The notes beneath the pieces were generated by a model. That model was not told the origin of the DNA. It saw nothing but the letters and a program-made list of their open reading frames with translations, and made no database searches. This document shows, in pieces, positions 18,231 to 27,259 of a stretch of 64,000 nt of DNA. Both the position numbers and the translations under genes were made by a program. The DNA is from Rhodobacteraceae bacterium Alg231-30 (GTDB taxonomy: Bacteria; Pseudomonadota; Alphaproteobacteria; Rhodobacterales; Rhodobacteraceae), in the NCBI GenBank assembly GCA_900143615.1, contig FREU01000007.1, forward strand, positions 208,960 through 272,959, given 5' to 3'. Numbering within the stretch: the stretch's first letter is position 1; each line of letters starts with the position of its first letter.

Positions 18231-18296
18231 GAGGGGCCAGCCCCTCTCGGGCCGCACGCGGCCCAATTCACCCCGAAGTATTTTCAGTACCAAAAA
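18231..18296. repeat. Hairpin-plus-motif element at a gene end, copy A
   Basis: Between the converging ends of apt and the GlcD-like gene. Two GC hairpins (GAGGGGC/GCCCCTC at 18231-18246 and GGGCCGC/GCGGCCC at 18249-18264) are followed by GAAGTATTTTCAGTACC and an A-run. Similar elements follow proS and scpA. It likely serves as the apt terminator region. Confidence 0.6.
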
Positions 18297-18305
18297 GTGT
18301 GAAGT

Positions 18306-19724
18306 TTAATCCGCGCGCAGAACGGCGCCCGGATTCATAATTCCATAGGGATCCAACGTATTCTTTATCGCGCGCATGGCTTGCAATCGAACAGGATCAG
18401 CGTAGCGTTCAAGGTCTTTGGCTTTCAGGCGTCCAACCCCATGCTCTGCGCTGAATGACCCGCCAAATTCATGCACTAGGTCATGCACCAAACGACTGAT
18501 ATCAGAGCGTTGACTGCTATAGTCGTCTCGTGATTCCCCAACACTCGGAAAAACATTGTAATGCAGATTACCGTCGCCGAGATGACCAAAACAATTGATG
18601 CGAAAGTCACCGACCCGCGCAAGTTTTTGTCCCGCCAGATCAATGAACTTAGGCAATTCTTCTAAAGGCAGCGAGATGTCGTGGCTCGCAATGGCACCAA
18701 TGCGTTTGTTGGCCGCCGGAATATGCTCACGAAGGCTCCAGATCATATTGCGCTGAGTCTCGCTCTGCGCAATGACGCCGTCCGTCACAAGGCCTTTTTC
18801 TGCCGCATCTGCCAACACATCTTCTAAAACGCTATTGGCTTCTCCGAGCGCGCCAAGTCCTAGGTCTATTAGGACCGACCAATCGGGGACCTGATCAAGC
18901 GGGATACGTACATCGGGCAAGGTTTGCGCCACAAACTCAACGCCTTGTTGATGGATGAGCTCAAAGGCGGACACTGCCTCGCCGACCTGAGATCGCACCA
19001 ATGCCAACAATTCCAGCGCTGCAGAAGGTGTGGGAACCGCCAGCAAAGCCGTGACGCGTGAGGACGGGCGAGGATAAAGCTTAAGCGCGGCAGCAGTTAT
19101 GATACCAAGGCTTCCCTCAGAGCCGATCAGCAAGTTTCGCAAATCATAGCCGGTGTTGTCTTTCCTGAGGCGTGTGAGCCCGTTCCAGATGTCACCATTT
19201 GGCAGAACCGCCTCTAACCCAAGGCAGAGATCACGTGCGTTCCCGTAGCGCAGCACGTTCACCCCCCCTGCGTTGGTCGCAAGGTTGCCCCCAATTTGGG
19301 CGGATCCCTCTGCCGCGAGAGACAATGGAAACAAGCGATCCACAGCTTCGGCGGCGGATTGTACATCTGCCAAAATTGTGCCCGCTTCAACGACAATGAC
19401 GTTTTCCAGAGCGTGTATTGCCCGCACACGGTTCAGACGTTCAAGCGACAGGATCAACGGTTCAGGACCATCCGCGATCACCTGCCCCCCGACAAGCCCC
19501 GTCCCACCACCATAAGGCACAACGGAAATTTTGGCCTTCGTGCAAGCACGCAGGATGATCGAAACTTCCTCTGCCGAGCGTGGCAGCGCCAGAATACCGC
19601 CCTGCGCAAAAAAACGTCCGCGGGGTTCTTCCAAATAGCGCGGATCCGGCACACGCAAACTGTCCGAAGGCAATTGCGCCGCAAGCGCAGTTACAAAACT
19701 ATCATTGATCGAATTCAGAGCCAT
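18306..19724 (-). CDS. FAD-binding oxidoreductase, GlcD / D-2-hydroxyacid dehydrogenase type
   Basis: 472 residues. An N-terminal PCMH-type FAD domain carries VVPYGGGTGLVGGQV (about 74-88) and GGNLATNAGG (about 145-155). The C-terminal FAD-oxidase domain ends with SAEHGVGRLKAKDLERY and DPYGIMNPGAVL, the usual end of D-lactate, glycolate (GlcD) and D-2-hydroxyglutarate dehydrogenases. It oxidises a D-2-hydroxyacid, passing electrons to an unknown acceptor. No glcE or glcF is adjacent, which favours a stand-alone D-lactate or D-2-hydroxyglutarate enzyme over glycolate oxidase. Confidence 0.88.
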   Translation of the reverse strand: MALNSINDSFVTALAAQLPSDSLRVPDPRYLEEPRGRFFAQGGILALPRSAEEVSIILRACTKAKISVVPYGGGTGLVGGQVIADGPEPLILSLERLNRVRAIHALENVIVVEAGTILADVQSAAEAVDRLFPLSLAAEGSAQIGGNLATNAGGVNVLRYGNARDLCLGLEAVLPNGDIWNGLTRLRKDNTGYDLRNLLIGSEGSLGIITAAALKLYPRPSSRVTALLAVPTPSAALELLALVRSQVGEAVSAFELIHQQGVEFVAQTLPDVRIPLDQVPDWSVLIDLGLGALGEANSVLEDVLADAAEKGLVTDGVIAQSETQRNMIWSLREHIPAANKRIGAIASHDISLPLEELPKFIDLAGQKLARVGDFRINCFGHLGDGNLHYNVFPSVGESRDDYSSQRSDISRLVHDLVHEFGGSFSAEHGVGRLKAKDLERYADPVRLQAMRAIKNTLDPYGIMNPGAVLRAD

Positions 19725-19756
19725 TATTCAGACTTACGCGGCAAACTTCGCTTGGT

Positions 19757-20566
19757 CTAGGGCTCCAAAAGGTAACCGGGGCGCAAAACCATTATTGTGG
19801 GTCGATTTGGTAAAGTTCGCAAACTCAGCTCGACATTCGTTTCCCCCAGACGCTTGATCTCGTAAGCGTCCGACATGCCCGTGAGAAAGCTGTCTAAGGT
19901 CCACCCCTCAAACCAATGCATCGGAATCACCACCTGCGCCTTCACCCGCCTCAGTACGCGCATCATTGTCGCAACATCCAAGCTCATACCACCGTCAACT
20001 GCGGCCATCACCACGTCCATACGCCCGAGCGCGGCGTATTGCGCATCATTAGGTTCGTGATGCAGATGACCTAAGTGGGCGATACATAAGCCCGCAACCT
20101 CAAACACAAAAATTGAATTCCCGTTTTCCTCAATCCCACCGAAAGAGCGAATATCCGTTGACACATTTCGCACCAGCATCGCGCCGAGATCAAGGTGGTG
20201 ATCTATCCCTTCCCCAAATTGCCCCCAACCGGGCAAAACATGCGTGATGCGCGGGTCGGGTGTCGCAGTCCAATGGGTACTGTGAGCATGGTTCATCGTA
20301 ACCACGTCGGGGACAAAGCCAACATCCGTCGCAAATCCGGTGAAATCCGTTACGACAGAAAGGCCTTCGTGACTTTGAATTAAGAAGGAGGCATGCGACA
20401 CATAGCTGATACGCACAGTGTGTTTTTCCAGCGGCTCGCGGTAGGACGCTTTGTGAATGTAAGACAATCCGGGTGCGGACGCCAAAGCGATGCAATGACT
20501 TGGCCGTCTGTCTTGGGCACAGGCCATTCCCGCAGACAGAATAAGAACAACAAACAAACGCAGCAT
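19757..20566 (-). CDS. Exported MBL-fold hydrolase-like protein with altered metal motif
   Basis: 269 residues from the ATG at 20566, which follows AAAGGGG. The N-terminus looks like a signal peptide (MLRLFVVLILSAGMACAQ), so the protein is probably periplasmic. The body resembles UlaG-type metallo-beta-lactamase-fold proteins: SHASFLIQSHEGLSVVTD near 55-75 and IAHLGHLHHEP near 155. The first metal motif reads HAHSTH, where most members have HxHxDH, so the usual Asp is Thr. It is the last gene of the run that starts with coxB. Function unknown. Confidence 0.75.
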   Translation of the reverse strand: MLRLFVVLILSAGMACAQDRRPSHCIALASAPGLSYIHKASYREPLEKHTVRISYVSHASFLIQSHEGLSVVTDFTGFATDVGFVPDVVTMNHAHSTHWTATPDPRITHVLPGWGQFGEGIDHHLDLGAMLVRNVSTDIRSFGGIEENGNSIFVFEVAGLCIAHLGHLHHEPNDAQYAALGRMDVVMAAVDGGMSLDVATMMRVLRRVKAQVVIPMHWFEGWTLDSFLTGMSDAYEIKRLGETNVELSLRTLPNRPTIMVLRPGYLLEP

Positions 20567-20634
20567 GGACTTGCCCCTTTTGGGCACAAGTTAACAGCTT
20601 TTCAGCCGCGGCGCGCGAATTCTGTGATTTTTTG

Positions 20635-21225
20635 CTAAGCTTGACCTGCCATCGTGCGGCCGCGACGATCATGGCGTAGTGCCGAATAGAGGACATGTGT
20701 GCGCCAGCGACCATTGATTTGCAGATAGCTTTGCGCAACGCCTTCATACTTGAAACCGGATTTTTCCAGCACCCCGCGAGAGGCTACGTTTTCGGGCAAA
20801 CACGCGGCTTCGATCCGACTCAAATCCATATTCTGAAACGCATAATGCACAACAGCTTCAATAGCTTCTCGCATATAGCCCTGGCGTGCGTATGGCGCAC
20901 CGATCCAATAGCCCAATGTCCCTGCCTGCGACGGGCCGCGACGGATATTGTCCAGTGTAATTGCGCCCATCAGGTAATCATCATGGCGCCGTATGATAAA
21001 CAATGGCAGCGCGCTGCCACCAGCAATCGAGCGCTGCGCCCAATAGACGCGATTGGTAAAGCTTTTGCGGCTCAGGTGCGTTGCAGCCCAAACCGGCTCC
21101 CAAGGGATTAAAAAATCTGCACTGGAACTGCGCAACTCCGCCCAGCTTCGGAAATCGGAGTGCACCGGAGGCCGAAGAATCAGCCGCTCGGTGTCAATCC
21201 GGACCCTGCGCCGGTTCAGAATCAT
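20635..21225 (-). CDS. RimJ/RimL-type GNAT acetyltransferase
   Basis: 196 residues with the features of ribosomal-protein-alanine acetyltransferases: TERLILRPP at about 13-21, LGYWIGAPYARQGYMREA with the acetyl-CoA loop near 123-140, and AACLPENVASRGVLEKSGF near 158-177. The target may be a protein N-terminus or a small molecule; not decidable here. Its ATG overlaps the M16 peptidase stop by one base (TGATG), so the two are coupled. Confidence 0.85.
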   Translation of the reverse strand: MILNRRRVRIDTERLILRPPVHSDFRSWAELRSSSADFLIPWEPVWAATHLSRKSFTNRVYWAQRSIAGGSALPLFIIRRHDDYLMGAITLDNIRRGPSQAGTLGYWIGAPYARQGYMREAIEAVVHYAFQNMDLSRIEAACLPENVASRGVLEKSGFKYEGVAQSYLQINGRWRTHVLYSALRHDRRGRTMAGQA

Positions 21226-22496
21226 CAGGCTGCGCGCCTTTGTTGCAATACAGCGAGCTCAGGCGCTTGCGAAACCGGACCATAGAGCGCCATAGCAGGA
21301 CGCGCAGCAACCGCCATATGTTCGGCAAAGGTGCGAACATCTGCATCCGTTACGGCATCAATTCGCTCGACAGTTTCACTGAGCACCGGAACGCGGTCCC
21401 ATATTGCAAGCATCCGGGCCAAACGTTCGGCGCGGCTGGAGGGGCTTTCCAAGCCCATCAGCATGCCCGCCTTCATTTGAGTCCGCGCACGCGCAATTTC
21501 AGCGGCGTTCATATCTTCTGCTGCACGCTTAAGCTCATCAATCGTGATCTGCGCCAACTCTTCGATTTGCCCACCCGACGTACCGGCGTAAATCGTGGTC
21601 ATACCTGTGTCGGCATAAGCCCCCGTTTGCGCAAAAATCGAATAACACAAACCGCGTTTTTCACGCACTTCCTGAAACAGGCGACTGGACATTCCGCCGC
21701 CCAAAGCGGTGGTGTAGATCTGGGCCGTGTAAATATCAGGGCTGCAATAGTCCGGGCTTTCAAGGCCAAGCGCAAAATGAGCCTGTTCCAACGCTTTTTC
21801 AGTGCGGCATTCACCACCAGCAAATTGGGCGGGGGCAATCAAGATTTCCGGCCCCTTTTCCAGGTGCCCAAACATCTCTTCGGCAAGGCGCACGATTTCT
21901 TCGTGATCAATACCGCCAGCCGCAGACAAAATCATACGATCAGGGCGGTAGTGCTCAGCCACGAATTTGGACAGATCATTTCGTCCAAACCCACGCACAT
22001 GTGCGCCCTCGCCCAAAATTGTGCGACCGAGAGGCTGGTCCGGATATGCACGTTCCTGTAGCCAGTCAAAGATCACATCATCAGGCGTATCCAGCGCCTG
22101 ACCGATCTCTTGCAAAATCACACCACGTTCGACTTCGATCTCATTGGGATCAAAGATCGGGTTGAGAACAATGTCACCAACAACGTCCAATGCCAGCGAC
22201 ACATCATCCTTGAGCACACGCGCATAATAAGCGGTCACTTCGCGCGACGTGTAGGCGTTGATATAGCCGCCCACGTCCTCAATCGTTTCAGCAATCTCAA
22301 GCGCGTTGCGCCGCTCAGTTCCCTTAAAGGCCATATGCTCTAAGAAATGCGCGATGCCGTTCTCTTCGGGGCGCTCATGACGCCCACCAACATTGACCCA
22401 AATTCCAATCGCAGCGGATTCCAAACCGGGCATGTGCTCGGTGACAATACGAAATCCATTCGAAAGTGTGTGCAGTTTTACCGTCAAACTAGGCAA
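21225..22496 (-). CDS. M16 family zinc peptidase (processing-peptidase type)
   Basis: About 423 residues. The inverted zinc motif HFLEH is near residue 47, with the second-ligand Glu about 77 residues downstream in the EVERGVILQEI region. The layout matches bacterial relatives of the beta subunit of mitochondrial processing peptidase. Neither a good ATG nor a strong ribosome binding site is present: the start is a TTG at 22496, overlapping the thrC stop by eight bases, or a TTG at 22487. This points to translational coupling with thrC. The physiological substrate is unknown. Confidence 0.9.
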   Translation of the reverse strand: MPSLTVKLHTLSNGFRIVTEHMPGLESAAIGIWVNVGGRHERPEENGIAHFLEHMAFKGTERRNALEIAETIEDVGGYINAYTSREVTAYYARVLKDDVSLALDVVGDIVLNPIFDPNEIEVERGVILQEIGQALDTPDDVIFDWLQERAYPDQPLGRTILGEGAHVRGFGRNDLSKFVAEHYRPDRMILSAAGGIDHEEIVRLAEEMFGHLEKGPEILIAPAQFAGGECRTEKALEQAHFALGLESPDYCSPDIYTAQIYTTALGGGMSSRLFQEVREKRGLCYSIFAQTGAYADTGMTTIYAGTSGGQIEELAQITIDELKRAAEDMNAAEIARARTQMKAGMLMGLESPSSRAERLARMLAIWDRVPVLSETVERIDAVTDADVRTFAEHMAVAARPAMALYGPVSQAPELAVLQQRRAA

Positions 22497-23871
22497 TCCG
22501 TTCTTTGATAAGGGCCATCAAATGACCTAAGTCGTTTGGAACCCGTGTCACGCGCTCTGGTTTGTCCATCATATCCGCCATATGCGGCGGCAGATCAGGA
22601 CGGTGCGCCACAGCCTGTTCCACAGCATCGGGGAACTTGGCGGGATGGGCCGTTGCCAAAGTGATCATCGGGATCTCGTTGAGATTTTCATTCGCGACTT
22701 TTACCCCAACGGCGGAATGCGGGCAAAGCACTTCTCCACAGTTGGCAAATTCGCTCGAAATCGTTTGCATGGTTTCATCTTCGGACGCACGTCCGGAGGT
22801 GAAATTTTCCCGCAGCACTTCCATCGCACCTTGGCTGATGGTGAAAGAGCCGTCTTTTAGCTCATCCATCAGCTGGGCAACCGCATTCCCGTCACGTCCG
22901 TAGGCATCAAACAAGGCACGCTCAAAGTTCGAGCTCACCTGAATGTCCATCGAAGGGCTGATCGAAGGTGTCACACCTTCCTTGGTGTAAGCGCCGTTTT
23001 CCATCGCACGGTGCAAAATATCGTTCTGGTTGGTGGCAATCACCAGCTTTTCGATAGGCAGGCCCATTTTCTTGGCAATATAGCCTGCAAAAATGTCCCC
23101 AAAATTGCCGGTCGGCACGGTAAAGCTGACTTTGCGATGTGGCGCACCCAGCGACACAGCAGAACTGAAATAATAAACAACCTGCGCCAACACCCGCGCC
23201 CAGTTGATCGAGTTCACACCAGCGAGCTTTACGCCATCTCGGAACTCGAAGTCGTTGAACATGTCTTTGAGCGCAGCCTGACAATCATCAAAATCACCAT
23301 CCATTGCCAAGGCATGAACGTTTGAATCCTCCGGCGTCGTCATCTGTTTACGTTGAATGTCGGAAACGCGACCATGCGGAAACAGGATGAAAACATCCAC
23401 ATTGCTTAGACCGCGAAACGCCTCGATAGCGGCCGATCCTGTATCACCAGAAGTCGCACCGACAATTGTCACACGCTCGTTTTGGCGTGCCAGCGAAAAT
23501 TGAAACAACTGGCCGATAAGCTGCATCGCAAAATCTTTGAATGCCAGCGTTGGTCCGTGAAACAACTCCAAAAGGAAGTGGTTTGGCGCCAGTTGCACCA
23601 AAGGCGCGCGCGCGTCATGGCGAAACCCTTCGTAGGCCCGCGCAATGATCCCGCGAAATTCATCATCACTAAAAGCCTGCCCAACAAAGGGGCGCATGAT
23701 CTCAAACGCGATGTCCTCATAGGACTTCCCAGCCAGATCCGCGATCTGCTCGGTGCTCATTGTCGGGATGGTCTCGGGCACATACAAGCCGCCATCCCGA
23801 GCAAGGCCCGTTAGCATGGCTTCTTCAAAACTCAGTTCGGGGGCGTTACCACGGGTCGAGATATATTTCAC
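22489..23871 (-). CDS. thrC: Threonine synthase
   Basis: Turns O-phosphohomoserine into threonine using pyridoxal phosphate. From the GTG at 23871 it has 460 residues, the normal length for this long type. KYISTRGNAPELSFEEAML opens the protein. The PLP lysine is in AFKDFAMQL (near residue 110), and the phosphate loop GDTGSAA is near 145. The GTG, five bases after the surf1 stop and behind AAAAAGG, is preferred to an ATG at 23955 that lies inside surf1. Its place in the cox assembly operon is, as I recall, common in Rhodobacterales. Confidence 0.95.
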   Translation of the reverse strand: MKYISTRGNAPELSFEEAMLTGLARDGGLYVPETIPTMSTEQIADLAGKSYEDIAFEIMRPFVGQAFSDDEFRGIIARAYEGFRHDARAPLVQLAPNHFLLELFHGPTLAFKDFAMQLIGQLFQFSLARQNERVTIVGATSGDTGSAAIEAFRGLSNVDVFILFPHGRVSDIQRKQMTTPEDSNVHALAMDGDFDDCQAALKDMFNDFEFRDGVKLAGVNSINWARVLAQVVYYFSSAVSLGAPHRKVSFTVPTGNFGDIFAGYIAKKMGLPIEKLVIATNQNDILHRAMENGAYTKEGVTPSISPSMDIQVSSNFERALFDAYGRDGNAVAQLMDELKDGSFTISQGAMEVLRENFTSGRASEDETMQTISSEFANCGEVLCPHSAVGVKVANENLNEIPMITLATAHPAKFPDAVEQAVAHRPDLPPHMADMMDKPERVTRVPNDLGHLMALIKERIA

Positions 23872-23876
23872 AGCTT

Positions 23877-24557
23877 TCAGGCCTTTTTGGTTTTGCGCAT
23901 CCGGCGCAGGTAATAGAGCGTCATCGCCACCCAGACAATGGCCAGACCAAACCAAGTCAAGACATATTGCAAGTGGTCATTAGGAATGCCCGCGCTATCT
24001 ACAGGCAAAGGCATAACTTGAGGCGGGTTTTCCGACGTCTGTCGGGCAATTACAAGCACGGGTTCAGCGTTCAATGCCTGCGCCATTGTCTCTACGTCGC
24101 GCGCGAACCAGATGTTTTCGTCCAGATCATTTTGCGGTGTAAAGTTGTCGACTTCGTCAGGCCAATGCAGATTTCCGCTGACAACCGCTGCACCGCTTTC
24201 GCGCAAATTATTTTTCGCAGTGGTCGGAATCCATCCGCGATCCACCATCACCCGACGTCCGGCCTCAGTTTTAAAGGCAGAGACAACGCGGTACACCGCG
24301 CCGACGTCGCGCGTGGAGGCCAGCACATGTAGTTCTTCGCCCGCAATGAATGTACCCGATATCTGAACCGCTAGAAACCTATCATAGGCTGGGTCCAGCG
24401 TGTCAGGCAGCGCGACGGGCTCAGCGGCAATCTTGGCATCAATCTCGGCCAAGACGGCCTCTTTCCATGCTAGCCGCTGCAACTGCCAAACGCCAAGAGA
24501 CACCAGCACAGCCGTGCCGACGATTCCAAAAAACAGGGGCAGAATGAGTCGCCGCAA
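23877..24557 (-). CDS. SURF1 family cytochrome oxidase assembly protein
   Basis: 226 residues with the SURF1 layout: one membrane segment at each end (LILPLFFGIVGTAVLVSLGVW near 4-24 and YVLTWFGLAIVWVAMTLYYLRR near 195-216) and a periplasmic middle with RVMVDRGWIP. SURF1 helps insert heme a into subunit I of aa3 oxidases. The start is a TTG at 24557, supported by AAAGG nine bases upstream and by the conserved RRLILPL start; no in-frame ATG fits. It is separated from ctaE by a perfect hairpin and coupled to thrC. Confidence 0.92.
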   Translation of the reverse strand: MRRLILPLFFGIVGTAVLVSLGVWQLQRLAWKEAVLAEIDAKIAAEPVALPDTLDPAYDRFLAVQISGTFIAGEELHVLASTRDVGAVYRVVSAFKTEAGRRVMVDRGWIPTTAKNNLRESGAAVVSGNLHWPDEVDNFTPQNDLDENIWFARDVETMAQALNAEPVLVIARQTSENPPQVMPLPVDSAGIPNDHLQYVLTWFGLAIVWVAMTLYYLRRMRKTKKA

Positions 24558-24579
24558 ACGCGAGGCCTTTCAAATGCAA

Positions 24580-24604
24580 ATCGCGGCGGAAGTCCCGCCG
24601 CGAT
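24580..24604 (-). terminator. Perfect 10-bp hairpin between ctaE and surf1
   Basis: ATCGCGGCGG (24580-24589) and CCGCCGCGAT (24595-24604) are exact inverted copies with a 5-base loop. On the minus strand TTTGCATTTG follows, so it could be a leaky terminator or a processing site within the operon. Confidence 0.6.
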
Positions 24605-24652
24605 ATGGTTTAATCGCATTGTCTGAAAAGGTTCAACCTTTAGCAGACAGGC

Positions 24653-25453
24653 TTAGCCGCCCCAGATGTAAACAGCTAGGAACAGGAACAGCCAGACAAC
24701 GTCCACAAAGTGCCAGTACCAAGCAGCCGCTTCAAAGCCGACGTGCTTTTCTTGGGTAAAGTGCCCAGCTTGCAGACGCATCAAACATACAAACAAGAAG
24801 ATAGTGCCGATGATCACATGTGCACCATGGAAACCCGTGGCCATAAAGAAAGTGGCGCCATAGATGTTACCAGAGAAGCCAAAGGCCGCGTGGCTATATT
24901 CATATGCTTGGAAGACAGTAAAGATTGCACCCAATGCAATGGCAATAATTAAACCCCATTTCATATCTTCGCGGTTGTTTTCATGCACCAGAGCATGGTG
25001 CGCCCAAGTGGCGGCACAGCCTGAACACAGCAGGATCAACGTGTTGATCAGCGGCAAGTGCCAAGGATCAAAGGTCTCAATACCAGCGGGGGGCCAAACA
25101 CCATCTACAGCTGGGCTAAGTGGCCCCATAGGGTACATGGCGTGTTTAAAGAATGTCCAAAACCATGCCGAAAAGAACATAACTTCGGACATGATGAACA
25201 AGATAAAGCCGTAGCGCAGCCCGATCTGCACCACAGGGGTGTGATCGCCAATTTTGCTTTCGGCCACAACTTCAGCCCACCAGCCGAACATGACATAAAG
25301 AACCCCGACCAGACCGATCAGGAACATCCACGGACCACTGTCGTGGAACCAAAGAACCGCACCGAACAGCATGATAAAGCCACCCAGAGCGCCCAGAAAC
25401 GGCCACCAGGATGGTGGAAGAATGTGGTAATCGTGATTTTTAGCGTGCGCCAT
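24653..25453 (-). CDS. ctaE: Cytochrome c oxidase subunit III
   Basis: 266 residues with seven membrane segments, a structural subunit of the aa3-type terminal oxidase. The N-terminal [17 protein letters not shown], the central [14 protein letters not shown] with the conserved Glu, and the end [20 protein letters not shown] are diagnostic. The gene for subunit I (ctaD) is not in this window, as is usual in alphaproteobacteria where it lies apart from coxB-ctaB-ctaG-ctaE. Confidence 0.97.
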   Translation of the reverse strand: MAHAKNHDYHILPPSWWPFLGALGGFIMLFGAVLWFHDSGPWMFLIGLVGVLYVMFGWWAEVVAESKIGDHTPVVQIGLRYGFILFIMSEVMFFSAWFWTFFKHAMYPMGPLSPAVDGVWPPAGIETFDPWHLPLINTLILLCSGCAATWAHHALVHENNREDMKWGLIIAIALGAIFTVFQAYEYSHAAFGFSGNIYGATFFMATGFHGAHVIIGTIFLFVCLMRLQAGHFTQEKHVGFEAAAWYWHFVDVVWLFLFLAVYIWGG

Positions 25454-25486
25454 TGTATTTCGTTTCCCTCGTTGGAAGGCTTGGCC

Positions 25487-26062
25487 TTAATTTACTTTTT
25501 TATTGGGTTTCTGCGCCAAAGAAGCGGTCTCTTCAGGCAGGTCGGTTTCGTAGAAAGTGTAGCCCAAAGTGATCACTTTGACGTATTTTGCGTCGCGGTC
25601 ATCCACCATTTCGGGGTCCACATAAAAGCTGACCGGCATCGTGATACGTTCGCCGGGCTGCAAAACTTGTTGTTCGAAACAGAAGCAGTCGATTTTCGTA
25701 AAAAAACCGCCAGCTTCGTAAGGGGCGACATTATAGCTGGCAGTGCCGGCAACAGGTCGATCAGACGGATTGTAAGCCTCGTAAAAAGCCAATCCAGTTT
25801 CACCGATACGAATTTCCATCTCACGCTGTAGCGGCTTAAACTCCCACGGCATGTCGCGCTCTTTGCTCGCGTCAAAGCGTACTTTGATGGTTTTCTCCAA
25901 GATCACATCAGAGCCGGCGTCCGCGACAGCAGTCACGCCCCCGAATCCTGTCACGCGGCAAAACCAGTCATAAAACGGCACCGACGCCCATGCCAGCGCC
26001 CCCATGGTGACCACAACGCCTACCAAGCCAAGAACGGTTTTCTGAGTGCCTTTCAGTGCCAT
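25487..26062 (-). CDS. ctaG: Cytochrome c oxidase assembly protein CtaG/Cox11
   Basis: 191 residues. Delivers copper to the CuB site of subunit I. One N-terminal membrane segment (about 10-30) anchors a periplasmic immunoglobulin-like domain. The copper-binding CFCFEQQVLQPGE motif is near residues 122-134. The start overlaps the stop of the preceding small gene (TGATG). Confidence 0.96.
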   Translation of the reverse strand: MALKGTQKTVLGLVGVVVTMGALAWASVPFYDWFCRVTGFGGVTAVADAGSDVILEKTIKVRFDASKERDMPWEFKPLQREMEIRIGETGLAFYEAYNPSDRPVAGTASYNVAPYEAGGFFTKIDCFCFEQQVLQPGERITMPVSFYVDPEMVDDRDAKYVKVITLGYTFYETDLPEETASLAQKPNKKVN

Positions 26063-26223
26063 CAGTTCACGATCCTTGCGTTTTCCGGCTCATAGTCGCC
26101 ACGTGTGACCTTGACCACAGTCAGGCCAAACACGATTGCGATAAAACTCACCAATACCAATGCCACACCGACATTTCGGCCAAGGCGACGTTTGTGAATC
26201 TCGTGATCTACGCGAAAGCTCAT
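26062..26223 (-). CDS. Small CoxF-like membrane protein of the cox operon
   Basis: 53 residues, easily missed because of its size. GGAGG nine bases before the ATG at 26223 and coupling at both ends (it begins three bases after the ctaB stop and shares TGATG with ctaG) support translation. A charged N-terminus ([15 protein letters not shown]) precedes one membrane helix ([21 protein letters not shown], residues 17-37) and a polar end. Position and pattern match the small CoxF-type proteins found between ctaB and ctaG in alphaproteobacteria. Role unproven. Confidence 0.8.
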   Translation of the reverse strand: MSFRVDHEIHKRRLGRNVGVALVLVSFIAIVFGLTVVKVTRGDYEPENARIVN

Positions 26224-26225
26224 GC

Positions 26226-27179
26226 TTACCATCCTCCGATGCCATAGGGGGCCAAAGTGGCCTCTGCCAAAATCGCACCAAAATGCAGGAACAGATAAAG
26301 CAAAGAGAGGGCAAAAAACGCGCGTTCACGTTTGTAGCCATCACTTTCAGAAATTTCTTCATCACGGCGCCAGATCGATACCGCTCCAGCCACAAACAAA
26401 CCGTTCAAAATCAGCGCCGTCACCAAATAGATCGGTCCGCCGACACCGGTGAAGGCCATGCCAATGGCAACAACCGCCAAAAGCAAGGTATAGACCAATA
26501 TGTGATTGCGGGTCACGCGGCGACCATGTGTAACGTGCAGCATTGGCACGCCTGCGTCTTTGTAGTCAGACTTCATAAACAGACACAGCGCCCAAAAGTG
26601 CGGAGGTGTCCACATGAAAGTCAGGGTGAACATAAGAACGCTTTCAACGGATATACCGCCTGTCACCACAGCCCAGCCGATCATCGGAGGAAATGCACCA
26701 GCTGCCCCTCCAATGACAATGTTCTGCGGTGTCCAGCGTTTCAGCCACATGGTGTAGATCACCACGTAGAAGAAGATCGTGAACGCCAGCAAACCAGCCG
26801 CAACCCAATTGGCCGCCAAGCCCAACATGACAACCGAGAAACCCGATAGCGCAACACCAATCGCCATCGCCTCACCAGGCTCAACCTTACCAGCGGGGAT
26901 CGGGCGCGACTGGGTGCGTTTCATAACCTTGTCGATGTCGGCATCCCACCACATGTTCAGCGCGCCAGAGGCGCCGCCACCAACTGCGATGAACAATATG
27001 GCGCAAAACGCCACAAACGGATGCACGCTTCCAGGTGCCGCCAACAGGCCAACCGCGGCCGTAAACACAACCAAAGACATCACGCGGGGTTTGAGCAAAG
27101 CGAAATAATCGCCAAATCCTGCTTCACCCGTATCGGCCCGCGTTGTGTCGGCCTGCGTGTTAATGCTTACGTCGCTCAT
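26226..27179 (-). CDS. ctaB: Protoheme IX farnesyltransferase (heme O synthase)
   Basis: Adds a farnesyl chain to heme B to give heme O, the precursor of heme A for the oxidase. 317 residues, nine membrane segments, UbiA-type prenyltransferase. The allylic diphosphate motif is seen as [15 protein letters not shown] near 78-92. The start ATG at 27179 is followed by a polar N-terminus typical of the family. Confidence 0.96.
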   Translation of the reverse strand: MSDVSINTQADTTRADTGEAGFGDYFALLKPRVMSLVVFTAAVGLLAAPGSVHPFVAFCAILFIAVGGGASGALNMWWDADIDKVMKRTQSRPIPAGKVEPGEAMAIGVALSGFSVVMLGLAANWVAAGLLAFTIFFYVVIYTMWLKRWTPQNIVIGGAAGAFPPMIGWAVVTGGISVESVLMFTLTFMWTPPHFWALCLFMKSDYKDAGVPMLHVTHGRRVTRNHILVYTLLLAVVAIGMAFTGVGGPIYLVTALILNGLFVAGAVSIWRRDEEISESDGYKRERAFFALSLLYLFLHFGAILAEATLAPYGIGGW

Positions 27180-27259
27180 TCAGTTGTTCTCCAGTGCCGA
27201 GGCACGTCTTAGTCTTCGTCTTGCAGTCGGGTGCGCAGTGTCCCGCGCACCGCTCGATT

